Assembly: GCA_014621425.1 (NCBI GenBank)
Contig: JAANBB010000138.1
Span: forward strand, 22,898 to 86,897
From: Cylindrodendrum hubeiense
Lineage: Eukaryota; Ascomycota; Sordariomycetes; Hypocreales; Nectriaceae
Length of the DNA stretch: 64,000 nt
Direction: 5' to 3'
Both the position numbers and the translations under genes were made by a program. Of this stretch, positions 12,030 to 22,227 are shown in pieces. Within the stretch, counting starts at the first letter, position 1; every line of letters begins with the position of its first letter. The notes below the pieces were generated by a model, which saw only the letters and a program-made list of their open reading frames with translations, was not told the origin of the DNA and searched no databases.

Positions 12030-15000
12030 ATGAGTCGTCTCTTCTTTAGCACCCTCTTGGGTCTAGTTGCATCATCCTTAGTCTTGGGGCATGACTCCAA
12101 CGATCATGGCACATTTTCTCATCCGGCATCCCGTGTGCGCCCGCGCTTCAGATATTGGTTGCCTGACGCCAGTGTAGATGCGGATGTTGTCATCAAGGAC
12201 ATCGAATCTGCTGCATCCATTGGGGCTGGGGGAGTAGAGTTCCTTCCTTTCTTCGAGTACGGTGGGCAGATTGGCAGAAAGCCCCCCGGTGCAGATTGGT
12301 CCGCTTACGGTTTTGGTACTCCGCCTTTTGTTGACCTTTTTGAAAAGGCCCTGAAAGCCCATGAAAAAGAAGGTCTCGTCATGGATTTTGCACTTGGGCC
12401 AAACCAAGGTCAGGGAGTTCCTGCACACCCGGATAATGAGGGCTTGCAATGGGATATGGTATGTGTGCGCCTGGATTTATGCAATTATTTATCGCTAACT
12501 GTCTTAGGTGCCGTTCACAGAGGAAATACCTGCTAGGGGATCGTTCAACAACAAAATTCCCGGTTGGGGAACAGGCAGCCTCGTTTCGCTTGTCACAGCA
12601 CTCGTCAAGTCCAATCAGTCTATAACTTACGCAGGGGTGGGTCTTTTCGGGGTCCAAAATGTTACCTACAATGAGTACCGACTGTCTCACAAGACCCTAA
12701 AGGAAGTCACTGGTCAGGTTGATCAACGAGGATACGTCAAGCTCTCACTTCCGCAAGCACCAAAAGGGTCACACTATAGACTTTTTGCCTTTTATGAGAA
12801 GCTCACTGGACATAAAAATCTGAATTTCAGTCCAACGGAACACGGCACAATCTTTGATAACGGATCCTACGCTGTCGATCATTTCAGTGCAAAAGGGGCT
12901 GCTGTTGTTAGCGCATTCTGGGAGGAGCACATTCTCAAAGGTGAAGTGCCCGGACTACTCGCCAAAGTTGGTAATTACGGTAAGTAACTTTTATGCTACT
13001 GTCTTCTCCAATATTTCCATGTATGAGGATTATTTACAATTTATCATAGCATGGGAAGATAGCATCGAACTAACTTACAACGTGAGTTGGTCGCGATCTC
13101 TACCAAAACGGTTCGAAAGGGTTGCAGGGTACAGCATTAAACCATACCTACCCCTCTTGACGTTCCAGCAAAATACGGTGGGTATTCAGGGGACTACTCC
13201 AGGTCCATACAAGTGCATCTTGGACTCCGAGGATGAAGGCATTGGCTACATCAACGATTTCCGGGCAACACTCGTTGATGGCTACAACGAGTATCTCACA
13301 GCAATGGCAGACTGGGTTCATGATGTTTTGGATGTTCAATTATCCGCTCAACCAGTCTACGGCTCAGCTATGGACGCGCTAGCTGCTGTCCCATCTGTGG
13401 ATGCTCCAGAATGTGAGAGTCTCGGTTTTGAGGACAAAATCGACTCATACCGCTCGTTTTCCGGTCCCGCCCGACTTTCCGGCAAGAGGATCATCTCTAA
13501 TGAGATGGGTGCTGTACGAGGATCAGGGTTTCAATTCCATCTTCCGCACCTGGTATTTTCCGTCAATCGGGCGTTTCTTGGAGGAGTAAACCAGATGGTT
13601 CTCCACGGCCAGTCGTACTCGGGAACATATTACGCGACCACGTGGCCGGGGCATACTCCTTTTAACTATCTGTTTTCGGAGCCATTTTCGCCAAATCTTC
13701 CTTCTTGGAGCCATGGCCTGAAAGAAACAATGGATTACATCGGCAGAAATCAACACATCTTGCAGGAAAGTATTTCCAAAGCGGACGTTGTAATCTACAA
13801 CAAAGAGTCCTCTACGACGATCAGAAACATTTACCAAGCAACCGATTTGCTCACTGAAGGTATGGCTATATCCTGCAATGAACGCGATAAAGCTAGAACT
13901 GACTTGTTTTATTCAAAGGGTGGTCGTGGAATTATATATCCGCCGACAATCTGGGCCTTGAGCAAACCGTGGTCAAGAATAGAGTTCTAGCTCCGGACGG
14001 CCCAGCTTGGAAGGCTTTTGTCGTGGAAAGCTCTCAAAATCTTACCCTCGAGGCTGTCAAGACGCTGAGATCCCTTGCTCGAGATAGACTACCCGTCATT
14101 ATTAGCGGGGGTTTGCCGGCATACTATTCCGCGGGGGACAGATCTGATAAGGCCGAATTCGAAACGGAGCTATCGAAGCTTCTGAGGTCTCAGAATGTCT
14201 ACTCCATTGCGCATGGCCATGTCGCCGACAAGTTGAAGTCGCTTGGCCTACGACCTCAAATTCAATTGAACACGAATGGAACATGCTACACATCGTGGAG
14301 CGAGGCAGGAAAGGTTGGCTACGCAATTACCTATTCGGACTTGGTTCGGTCTACTGGTAGCATCACTGTCAACAGCATCAAGATGCCGTTTTACTTGAAT
14401 GCCTGGACTGGTGAAACAACCCCGGTATTGGTTTACAAACGAGACAGGTCAACCACGACTATTCCTGTTAACCTATCTGGCAATCAAACCTTGATAATTG
14501 CCTTTGGTGACGGGCTGCAGAAACAGGTACCAGTACCTCGGTATCATATCGAGAAGGTACCGTCTAATGTGTTGGGCACCCGATTCATCTCAGGTCGGGG
14601 TATCTCACTACATGTTGCCCAGTCTAACAACCCCTCCCAAGCCGTGCTATCGAATGGGAAACGGGTGGCTCTTGACGCCGCAGTTGTGCCGAGTGCATTT
14701 CGATTATCGAAATGGGGATTAACAGTTGAGCATTGGGAGGCACCAGAAGACCACTACGACAGCGAAAACACGTTCAAGTACAATACTACTCATCGACTCG
14801 AAGGATTGACCTCATGGAGTGATATTCCGGCTCTGGTCAATGCTTCAGGCATAGGATACTACACTACCACCTTCCAGTGGCCACCAAGCGGTACTCAAGG
14901 TGGCTCAAAATCCTTGGGAGCATACATCGGCTTTTCAAAGGTGATTGATGCTATCAGAGTGAGCATAAACGGACATAAAGTCCCTCCACTGGATATAACG

Positions 15001-15234
15001 AATGCGGTTGCAGATATTAGCCCGTATCTTCGAGAAGGCAAAAACAGCGTTGTCGCCACCGTACCTACGACGCTGTGGAATTACATACGGACAGTCATCA
15101 CCGAACTGGAGACGGCCGGTTCCAAGCCTCTGCCAGTTACTCTACAACAATACGGATTACCTCTTGCGGGACGCACAGAAGCTGGGTTAGTTGAGACAGT
15201 GACTATCACACCGTACAAAATCGTTGTTGTTTAG
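12030..15234 (+). CDS. Secreted GH106-like glycoside hydrolase (alpha-L-rhamnosidase-type)
   Basis: Predicted extracellular hydrolase of plant or microbial glycans; rhamnose specificity is inferred from family resemblance only. Exons: 12030-12458, 12508-12979, 13050-13859, 13919-15234 (1,008 residues). The first in-frame ATG gives a signal peptide (MSRLFFSTLLGLVASSLVLG). Just after it, RPRFRYWLPDASVD followed by a GAGGVEFLPFFEYGG segment matches the N-terminal (beta/alpha)8 entry of GH106 and related bacterial and fungal proteins, where the pattern is RxWWPGGxVD...GxGGVE. The middle holds an NEMGAVRGSGF segment and GGVNQMVLHGQSYSG, typical of the barrel. The C-terminal third looks like beta-sandwich domains. 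All four exons join in frame without stops, so the gene looks intact. It sits beside the sulfatase, which suggests a small carbohydrate-degradation neighbourhood. Catalytic residues were not assigned. Confidence 0.75.
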
Positions 15235-15429
15235 ATTTTCTCAATACTGATGCCAAGGAGCATATGCCTTTTTTGTACTGGTCATGAAGGCCCACAAGAC
15301 GTTACATACGCTTAACAATATTTCTTCACTTCCATTAGCTCGTAGTGTTGGAGAGAAAATATTTAGCGGAACATGCATAGCAGCTATAGTGCAGAGAATT
15401 TCTAGGATAATTCAAGCCTTTCGCCCAAC

Positions 15430-15870
15430 GTTCATCAGGATACAGTGAATGCACAGTTGTGAAAGACCCAAGAGTAGGGGAGACACGAGGTTCTGAAACA
15501 GCATCAACATCCTCCCATGTCTGAAGTTCACCCATTGTGATAGCTCCAAGGTTCAAGTTGTAGTATAATAATAGTTAGAAACCGGCACAGCTTGAAGTAG
15601 CGGGATAACACCATCGTAAACACCGAAGGTATTTTCGAAAGCTCTGACAGCCTGTTACGAGCTACCACAGTCTTCGTATGCGGGAACATAAGCACACTTG
15701 GAGAACTCATAGTATTTAATTGCAATTTTCTTGGATGGCTGTGTTGTGGATACATGGGAATGCAATCTATTGCCTTCAGTTGTTTGTACGAAGTGCCCCT
15801 TGGCAGCAAGAGAGAAGCTATCATCACCAGACGGCGCTTGGTGGTTTCCGGTAAAATATACAGCTTTTAA
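15430..15870 (-). pseudogene. Unidentified decayed coding remnant
   Basis: One minus-strand frame, starting near 15,870, reads for about 100 codons with coding-like composition (for example SLAAKGHFVQTTEGNR, then KYYEFSKCAYVPAYEDCGSS). It crosses one TAA near 15,600 and continues (QAVRAFENTFGVYDGV) to a TGA near 15,555. A neighbouring minus-strand frame, ending at 15,335, also looks partly coding (GELQTWEDVDAVSEPRVSP). I do not recognise a family. The regular codon use across the stop suggests a dead gene, but chance is possible. Confidence 0.3.
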
Positions 15871-16049
15871 TAGGTGGTTTACCTGCTAAAATAGGCTATC
15901 TGATCAAGTCATGAATTAGAGTGAGAGTGGTTGTTATATGAACAGGCCCTGATCATAGTAACCATATATTTAGGCCTCGTTAACGACTGGAACTGGCCAC
16001 GCTAGATTGTTTTGCCACATGCTACTGAGGTTGCTTGAAATTAGATGTA

Positions 16050-17045
16050 CTAGAGGTGACCCAGAGTCCCCAAAACCCAGAACTGCCGGTATTGGTGGAG
16101 AATAGCCGCGTAGTAAGCGAAGACCACCAGCGCCTACGGTTGATGCTCATACAAGGCGTCGGAGTACTCTATAGGGACGATAAGGGGCCAGGCCATGACT
16201 GCGTGCACTCCCACATCCATGCTAGCAGGCCCCAGTTTGCAGATATCGATCACCCACTGCACGTGTTCTAACGCAGTCTGGCAGGCCTGTGTAGATGCAG
16301 ATTCCGACTTCAGTGACTTGAAGAAGTCACAAAGTTCATCTGTCTCGGTCCCCGGAACCTGCTTATCGACGCGTTTGCCTAGATCTCTGACGTGTAATAA
16401 AGGCTGTAGGTTTGATTGAAGGATAATTTCCCAAGACGTTTTTGTAACAGCGCGGACGCCTCGATGAAGTCAAGCATATCGAAGAAAGTCGTCAATAAAC
16501 ATACCGAGGTCGGTATTGTCACTGCCGAGTGTTTATCTCAGAACGTGGGTGCCGAGGAGCGCGGAAAATATGAATGCAGGTATACAGTTCGAATCTGAGA
16601 GTCCGTCCTCAATCTGGTTAAAGAGCCCCAAGGCACGAGTTTGAAGTTCGGTTGCTTGATAACGGTATACTGATAGACTAGGTGTATCTGTACTCGAAAT
16701 ATAGAGTGCAGATAGGGCGAGAAGCTGGTCTAGAAGGTAAGGTACTGTAGCGGCGTTTTCAATAGCGACATCGATCACGAGTTTTATCCGCCCTTGCAGC
16801 CCCATATACTTTCCCATATGGCTTTCGGCGTGGCGAAGAAGGGCCATGTGGAAGAAGGAGAAGGTAAGCCCAGAGCTTCGACCTGCTATCTGTAGCTCAC
16901 TCTTGCTGCTTCTAAGGGAGCTCTGATAACCAGCTTCGTCCGTATCGGGGGCGCTCACGGCTCTACCGGGCGAGGGGGCGAGGGGTAGATGCGCCGTGGC
17001 GGCGGAAACGAGCACACCCTTTCGGCCCTGAAACAATGGAGGCAT
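16050..17045 (-). pseudogene. Broken fungal-specific transcription factor (C-terminal regulatory region)
   Basis: The first 170 codons are open and read like the middle-homology region of a fungal Zn2Cys6 regulator: FFHMALLRHAESHMGKYMGL, then PYLLDQLLALSALYISS. The same frame continues with family-like sequence through three stops, near 16,532 (TAA after GTHVLR), 16,467 (TGA after DDFLRYA) and 16,126 (TAG after ALYEHQP), to a final stop at 16,050. No intron with proper borders removes these stops. No zinc cluster precedes it; the 5' side runs into the promoter of the C2H2 gene. The CAG-to-TAG type of stop fits C-to-T mutation. It was probably once a pathway or carbohydrate regulator, now inactive. 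Confidence 0.72.
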
Positions 17046-17241
17046 CCTGGGCGCCTTTCATCGCATCTAATTGCTTGCACTGCCATACTTATGTGCTTGT
17101 GCCCGATGCCACCAAGATGCGTGAGTTATGTAGTTCATGTGGCTTAAGATGCCTGGGGATCACACAGCAGGGGCAGGGAGCCCGAGTCGCGCGATTGGCC
17201 GGGAATGCTGCAGCAAAATACGTATCCTCTTACTAATTTCA

Positions 17242-17306
17242 TCCCACATTCCACATCCCACATCGGTCATAAATCCCACACCCCACATCCCACATCTGTC
17301 ATAAAA
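17242..17306. repeat. Two tandem 32-33 bp direct repeats
   Basis: Two head-to-tail copies, 17242-17273 and 17274-17306, each run from TCCCACA through CCACATCCCACATC to GTCATAAA, with only a few mismatches. Each copy also contains smaller CCCACA/CCACAT steps. They lie about 175 bases upstream of the C2H2 regulator's ATG, so they could be promoter binding sites or a simple minisatellite. Confidence 0.8.
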
Positions 17307-17481
17307 TCCACATCGTACCCGCCGGACGCATGCCCCCAAATCCCAAATTCCACTTCTGGTCGACAAACAGAACTTCCCGACAATTACGAAATCGAAATTC
17401 CATGCATTCAACTCAAGGTGACACAGCTACCCATTGATTCACCCAGACCTCCCCGCGCCAACTTTGCTCTGTGGGGCTACT

Positions 17482-18842
17482 ATGTCGCCCGAGGTACAGC
17501 GGTTCTATTGTGACCTCCCTGGCTGCAGTCGATCATATAAAAGAAGGGAGCATCTATTGCGTCATGAAAGAGATCATGCCAATCGCCGGCCCTTCGCCTG
17601 CAAAACATGTCAAGCCAAATTCAACCGTGGGTTAGTTCACATTGTTAAATCAATACTGTTCATTCCTGGATTCTAATGGATTCATTTCTCAGAGACCTGT
17701 TGGCCCGCCATATGACGCTGAGCCATAGCGAATCACAACTTGAAACCAATCACATAAACCAGGCCACGGAATCTCCTCCGGCGGGCGAGGGCACCAGCTC
17801 CGAGAACGAATCACAGGTCCCCCCTACCACCGAAAGTGAGACTGAGTGTTTCAACCTATCATTCGGTACATCATCATTACTTCAGACTTCGAACCGGCTT
17901 CATCTCCAGGAACTATACTTCACTAAATTCCATCCATATTGGCCCCTGTTGCATCAAACCGAATTCCAAGAGTCATCACAACCGCATATCCTTACGGCAG
18001 CCATCCTAATCGTAGGACTATGGATGTCAGAATCACCAGAGTCACGGGCTCAAGCGGTGTTTTATCATGACGTCCTGAGTGATGAAGGCGGCGGAGAGCT
18101 CGTACGGCATTCTTCACTACGTAACTGGTTCTTCCAATAGTGTATTGTCAGCTAACAGTTTACAAATACACAGACTCAATTTGACGAAAGTCCAACCTTT
18201 TCATCTGCTCCACGGCCCGAGCTACTTGCCGAGTTCCAAGCGAGGTTGATTTTGGGCGTCTTTGCAATGTACAAGGGAAAGGAAAGCATTCTTTCGCTGC
18301 TAGTGTTCGCCAAGGCTATTTTTGCAGTCCTTGATCGATGTGGTGTACATGATCAAGCAAGGATTGATGCTGAGTCCGCGGACCCCGTCATCCGAGAAGG
18401 TTACCAACGGTTCGTCCTAAAAATGACCCTGCGGAGAACATCTCTTCTGGCGACTAACCAAGATAGGCTGGCTTTAATGCATTTTAAATTCCATGTTCAC
18501 CTACAGTGCATTCAGATTACTCTCCTTCCACAGTTCAAGCCCTTCGACTTTTTTACCCCACAACTCCTGAAGGTCTGTGTTCCGTCAATAAACAACAGCT
18601 GGAACGGGGTTTTTACAGCGCAACAAAATGAAATCAACACATTTATTGTTGGGAGTTTATTTGACGAACCTCTAAAATTAGATGACCGCAGACTTATTTC
18701 AACGGTGGTGGCGTGGGACTTTTCGTTAGGAATGGTCCTCGGCTGTTTTCTAACCAGACAGCCAGGTGAAAGTTTAAAATCTCTTCTGCAGAGAATATGC
18801 CCAATCTTGGACTCTTATCCAGATAGATGGAATCAGTCATAA
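17482..18842 (+). CDS. C2H2 zinc-finger transcription factor with fungal-specific regulatory region
   Basis: Nuclear DNA-binding regulator, target unknown. Exons: 17482-17630, 17693-18101, 18174-18842 (408 residues). Two fingers lie at the N terminus: C10-x4-C15-x12-H28-x3-H32, and C40-x2-C43 with H56-x4-H61 across the first intron. An acidic Ser/Thr/Glu-rich linker (about residues 65-110) precedes a fungal regulatory region beginning LQELYFTKFHPYWPLLHQTEF, common in C2H2 regulators with a fungal_trans-like domain. An apparent in-frame TAG at 18,138 is removed by a 72-nt GTACGG...CACAG intron with a CTAAC branch site, joining EGGGEL to TQFDESPTF. A start at 17,434 would add an unlikely leader, so the ATG just before the first finger was chosen. 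At 408 residues it is shorter than many relatives. It lies beside a broken regulator and before the biosynthetic cluster; membership of the cluster is not shown. Confidence 0.72.
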
Positions 18843-19769
18843 GCATCACCAACCTCGTACAATATTAAGCAGATTCTTGAATGGGTCGCACCATCATGTT
18901 CGAACTGTGTAAAGCTGTCTGGTTCTGAGCTTTGACATGCTAACAGTCGTATTAAATGCGTGAGCTAACGTGTTGATTTGCTTGCAGCCGTAATGCTCGA
19001 TTTCGTGGACTTAATTGGCGTGGTTGAGTAGTATGGTGCTTATCTCTTATCGTGGTGATGTTACTAAATAGTTATTCCAGCACCCGCCCAATTTCACCAC
19101 CCTCAGGCCGAGTTCAGCTATTCTATTGTGCAGCGCACAAGCCTACCCAAATTGGAATGGTTATTATACTTGATATTTTATGCATCCCATCATTTCAAGC
19201 CCACGCAGAAGGTTAGTATATCTGTAACTCGTAGAGAGAGTGCTACGCCGTAGATATTGGCGTATTCGCGCAAGCTACAGGGTAGCCTGAAATAATCCAA
19301 GCAATCAAGTTGTATTAATTGTAAAAGACTGTAGTACTGATCTGGTGGGGATTTGAAGGGCGCTGCATATTAGAGTCATTTTGGTATAAGTGCTTCCTCT
19401 GTACTCGTACTTCTCGGATATACTTTCGCATCCTGAATTTCTCGCTTTCCAAAGTCTGTATTTGCGCCTCGTGATGTAGCACCCTCATGCATCTTCTTCA
19501 CCCAATCGGGTGTCTTCAAAGTCCGTATTTGGGTGCCTTGCAAAGCTTCCTTAGTCAATGGATAAGCTCTGCATCCATTGACTTTGAGATGGGTTAAACC
19601 CGGCTGCTGGTCATCATGTCATCATAGCTAGTGTCTCAGTTGTTATCTTTGAGTCGGTCAAGGAGGTGTTGGAGGGGTGTCTTCCAGTTGGATCGTTGTC
19701 TGAGCTGATCCAGATGATCCAGGTGATTCGGCTGACCCGGCTGATGTAGCCAATCCAAGTGTGCCGTTC

Positions 19770-19809
19770 GAGTGATCATTTCCTTTTACCGTAGCCGGCA
19801 TTGTGACAG
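19770..19809 (+). repeat. 40-bp direct repeat, copy 1
   Basis: It shares 36 of 40 bases, counted by eye, with copy 2 at 20129-20168; the core includes CGTAGCCGGCATTGTGACAG. All four differences are transitions (G/A or C/T). Confidence 0.8.
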
Positions 19810-20128
19810 TTATGAACCTGGTATGTGGGATAGGCACGCAATATTATCAACTTTCACTACACTTGCCGGATTTGGCTATACCTCACAGCAGCCCAGACAT
19901 CAGCTGTGTTCAAACCCAGCATCACGGCCCATACGAATTGGCCAACAACACCTATAATTGCAGCCACACGGTCATAGCGGCACATAGCGTCACACAGCAG
20001 CACGCACGGCACATCTAGTGGTCCAATCAATGCCCTATCAGCACACAGATCACCTTGACACTCACCAATCTCAATCTAGAGAGGTATGTTGGAATCAGTA
20101 TAGGCCATTATTACACCACGCATTAGCG

Positions 20129-20168
20129 GAGTAATCATTCCCTTTTGCCGTAGCCGGTATTGTGACAG
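20129..20168 (+). repeat. 40-bp direct repeat, copy 2
   Basis: Copy 2 of the 40-bp direct repeat, 359 bases downstream of copy 1 and about 130 bases before the ATG of the Zn2Cys6 regulator. The core includes CGTAGCCGGTATTGTGACAG. The spacing and position would suit a duplicated promoter element. Confidence 0.8.
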
Positions 20169-20295
20169 CCGAGAGCCTCTACACGATCCATTATGTGCCG
20201 AAGGTCATGACATTGGAACCTCGTGGCCGCACCGTGCATATGGACGCCTTTACAGCGTCTTTCACCTGGCAACTGCTTCTACGGCACCGCCCCAA

Positions 20296-21690
20296 ATGCC
20301 ACCCAGTGCTGATACCTGCTGCAGCGACAGCTCTTATCTTTCTTTGCGCATGTCGTGCGACCGGTGTCGCGCCCAGAAGCTCAAATGCTCCGTGTCGGCC
20401 GGAGTAAGTGCCTGCCAGCGGTGCAGGCGGGCGAGAGTATCGTGCGTCTTTGGGCGACGGACGCCCTCGAAGCGAACAAGCAGACGAGTAGATCAGAAAG
20501 CCAAGGACCCGCAGAACCCACCTAGGCCGCCCATACAGCCACCAACCGACACTCCTGTAAGTCCCCAACAGTCGGCTAGTCCGCCACCAAACTCTGGGCT
20601 GGTAGCAGCAATGTCGTCCTCGTCGTCCTCATCATCGTCGGGAACATCCAGCTGTCCGGCAGCGACTCCAGATACGCAGCTGGAAGCGCCCATAGACTCT
20701 GAGCCCGCACAATCGGGGGCCGCAGAACTCGAGCCCGGCTCGTCCGATGCTCACACCATCTGGGATAGCTCAGCTCTGAGGCTAAACGGCTTCACCTCCA
20801 TCATGTCTGATTGCAATAGCGACATGGGCATGGTCGGCTACGACTGGCTGCAGCCGTCAGGAGTTGCCCTAGACGACGTGGACACATTCGAGATGGGCCA
20901 ACCAGGCCTCCCACCGTGGCCCCATCTGGCTACTGTGACAGATGCTGCAAGCTGGCCGACTGACGGCACTGCTGCGACTAATAATGTTACGACGAGGAGT
21001 GACAGCGCCGCCTCGACCGGCCAGCGACTCGCGACCCTGGTATCTGAGATCCAGCAGCAGCTGCGGAGGCTGGAGGAGGGCCCGTGGCACACGGACAGCA
21101 CCTACAGCCTACATGACTACCCGGTTGGCACCATTCTCGGGCTCTCGCAGCAGTTCAGTGCCATCGCCGGGCCCATCCTCAGCGGCACTGCCTGCGTGGC
21201 CGGCGGGCTGGAGGAGGGTGGCAGGGACGAGGATGGCAGGGACATAATGACGAGTTACGCCGCCGCAGACACGCCGAACACGCTGCTGGTCATGTGCGGC
21301 TACATGTGGCTGGTACACATATACGGCATCGTGCTGGGACACTTCCAAAAGCACCTACACTGCATGCCTACTCGTGAATATCACCACCTTGGAACAATGA
21401 GTGGCGGAATCAGCCCTATCGCAGGGGGCGGAAGGACCGATCTTCGGCTAGGCGAGCTCCCCTGCGCAGACATGGCCCTCAGCTTGCAGCAGATTCATAC
21501 GGCCGTGCGCATGTTGCTTGACGTACTGCATGACATCGAAGGCCACCTGGGGCGTGGGGCCGTGCTGGCTCGCGACATGGCCGTGACCTTGCTGCTGAAC
21601 TCGAGTAGGCTCCAGGATGGTAGCTCCCGTGGCTTAGGCATGAAGGCGGCGGCGGTCAAGGAGCTTCTGCGGGAGAAAATGGGTCTTTGA
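20296..21690 (+). CDS. Zn2Cys6 transcription factor, AflR-like (cluster regulator 1)
   Basis: Probable nuclear activator of the adjoining PKS-NRPS cluster. It is a single-exon gene of 464 residues. The binuclear zinc cluster lies at residues 21-50 with Cys 21, 24, 31, 40, 43 and 50 (C-x2-C-x6-C-x8-C-x2-C-x6-C), followed by a basic linker (GRRTPSKRTSRR). A Pro-rich stretch and a run of nine serines follow. The remainder resembles the short AflR/AflJ-type regulators common in polyketide clusters rather than the long fungal_trans type, with late motifs such as SLQQIHTAVRMLLDVLHDIE. A second ATG at 20,350 would begin directly at the zinc cluster (MSCDRC) and is an alternative start. It converges on the 3' end of the PKS-NRPS, 537 bases away. 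Confidence 0.8.
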   Translation: MPPSADTCCSDSSYLSLRMSCDRCRAQKLKCSVSAGVSACQRCRRARVSCVFGRRTPSKRTSRRVDQKAKDPQNPPRPPIQPPTDTPVSPQQSASPPPNSGLVAAMSSSSSSSSSGTSSCPAATPDTQLEAPIDSEPAQSGAAELEPGSSDAHTIWDSSALRLNGFTSIMSDCNSDMGMVGYDWLQPSGVALDDVDTFEMGQPGLPPWPHLATVTDAASWPTDGTAATNNVTTRSDSAASTGQRLATLVSEIQQQLRRLEEGPWHTDSTYSLHDYPVGTILGLSQQFSAIAGPILSGTACVAGGLEEGGRDEDGRDIMTSYAAADTPNTLLVMCGYMWLVHIYGIVLGHFQKHLHCMPTREYHHLGTMSGGISPIAGGGRTDLRLGELPCADMALSLQQIHTAVRMLLDVLHDIEGHLGRGAVLARDMAVTLLLNSSRLQDGSSRGLGMKAAAVKELLREKMGL

Positions 21691-22227
21691 GAATCTACCG
21701 CTCTCGTATGGCGATGATAGTACAGATGTGGCATTGGAACTATAGATATGGTCATAGAAAGGCGGGAGTGGATCTGCGAGTCTTGAATGACTGTGGGACT
21801 ATACGGGTGAGTTTCGTATGTGCTAGCGATTATCGTGGAGTTTACCATCCTTTCCAACACTTTAATAACATCTTCCTATTTACTATACTGCAGCCAACAC
21901 TATAGAGGAAAGTCAATTTCAGGCTACGTTTCAGATGAGTATCTAGTTTGACAGCGACGCATCGTATAATTTGCGACAATGTCATTGAGAGGGTGGGAAA
22001 GTTGGTGACACGTGAAGCATGGTTGGTCATTATCTTTCCTTCAGGGGCTATCCCGGCCTCCGCGAATTCCATCGAGGCTTCTTTCTACCTTCTGCACTAC
22101 AACGGACCGCGAGCATTTTACTCCCATGACGCCTCTATGATCCTTTGCCTCTTCCTACCAAATCAAACTCATCTAAGTATTATAAGTATTTATTTTCATT
22201 GGCGCCGCTGTAACTATCCCACGGGAA
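21691..22227. other. Convergent 3' intergenic region
   Basis: This is the space between the stop of the Zn2Cys6 regulator and the stop of the PKS-NRPS on the opposite strand. It should hold both 3' untranslated regions. No gene or clear terminator structure is seen. Confidence 0.6.

Larger units (their letters stand above)
18843..20295. other. Intergenic region with a duplicated 40-bp element
   Basis: No gene is recognised. The region contains two copies of a 40-bp direct repeat (separate entries) and a stretch of short GATCCAG/GGCTGA-type repeats near 19,690-19,745. A 60-codon minus-strand frame at 19,376-19,558 has no recognisable content. The 3' part is the promoter of the Zn2Cys6 gene. 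Confidence 0.55.

Noticed and set aside
18138..18140. In-frame TAG that seemed to truncate the C2H2 regulator at 198 residues
   Set aside because: A GTACGG donor at 18,102 and the CACAG acceptor at 18,173, with a CTAAC branch site, remove the stop in phase 0 and join two family-like segments. The gene is intact as modelled.
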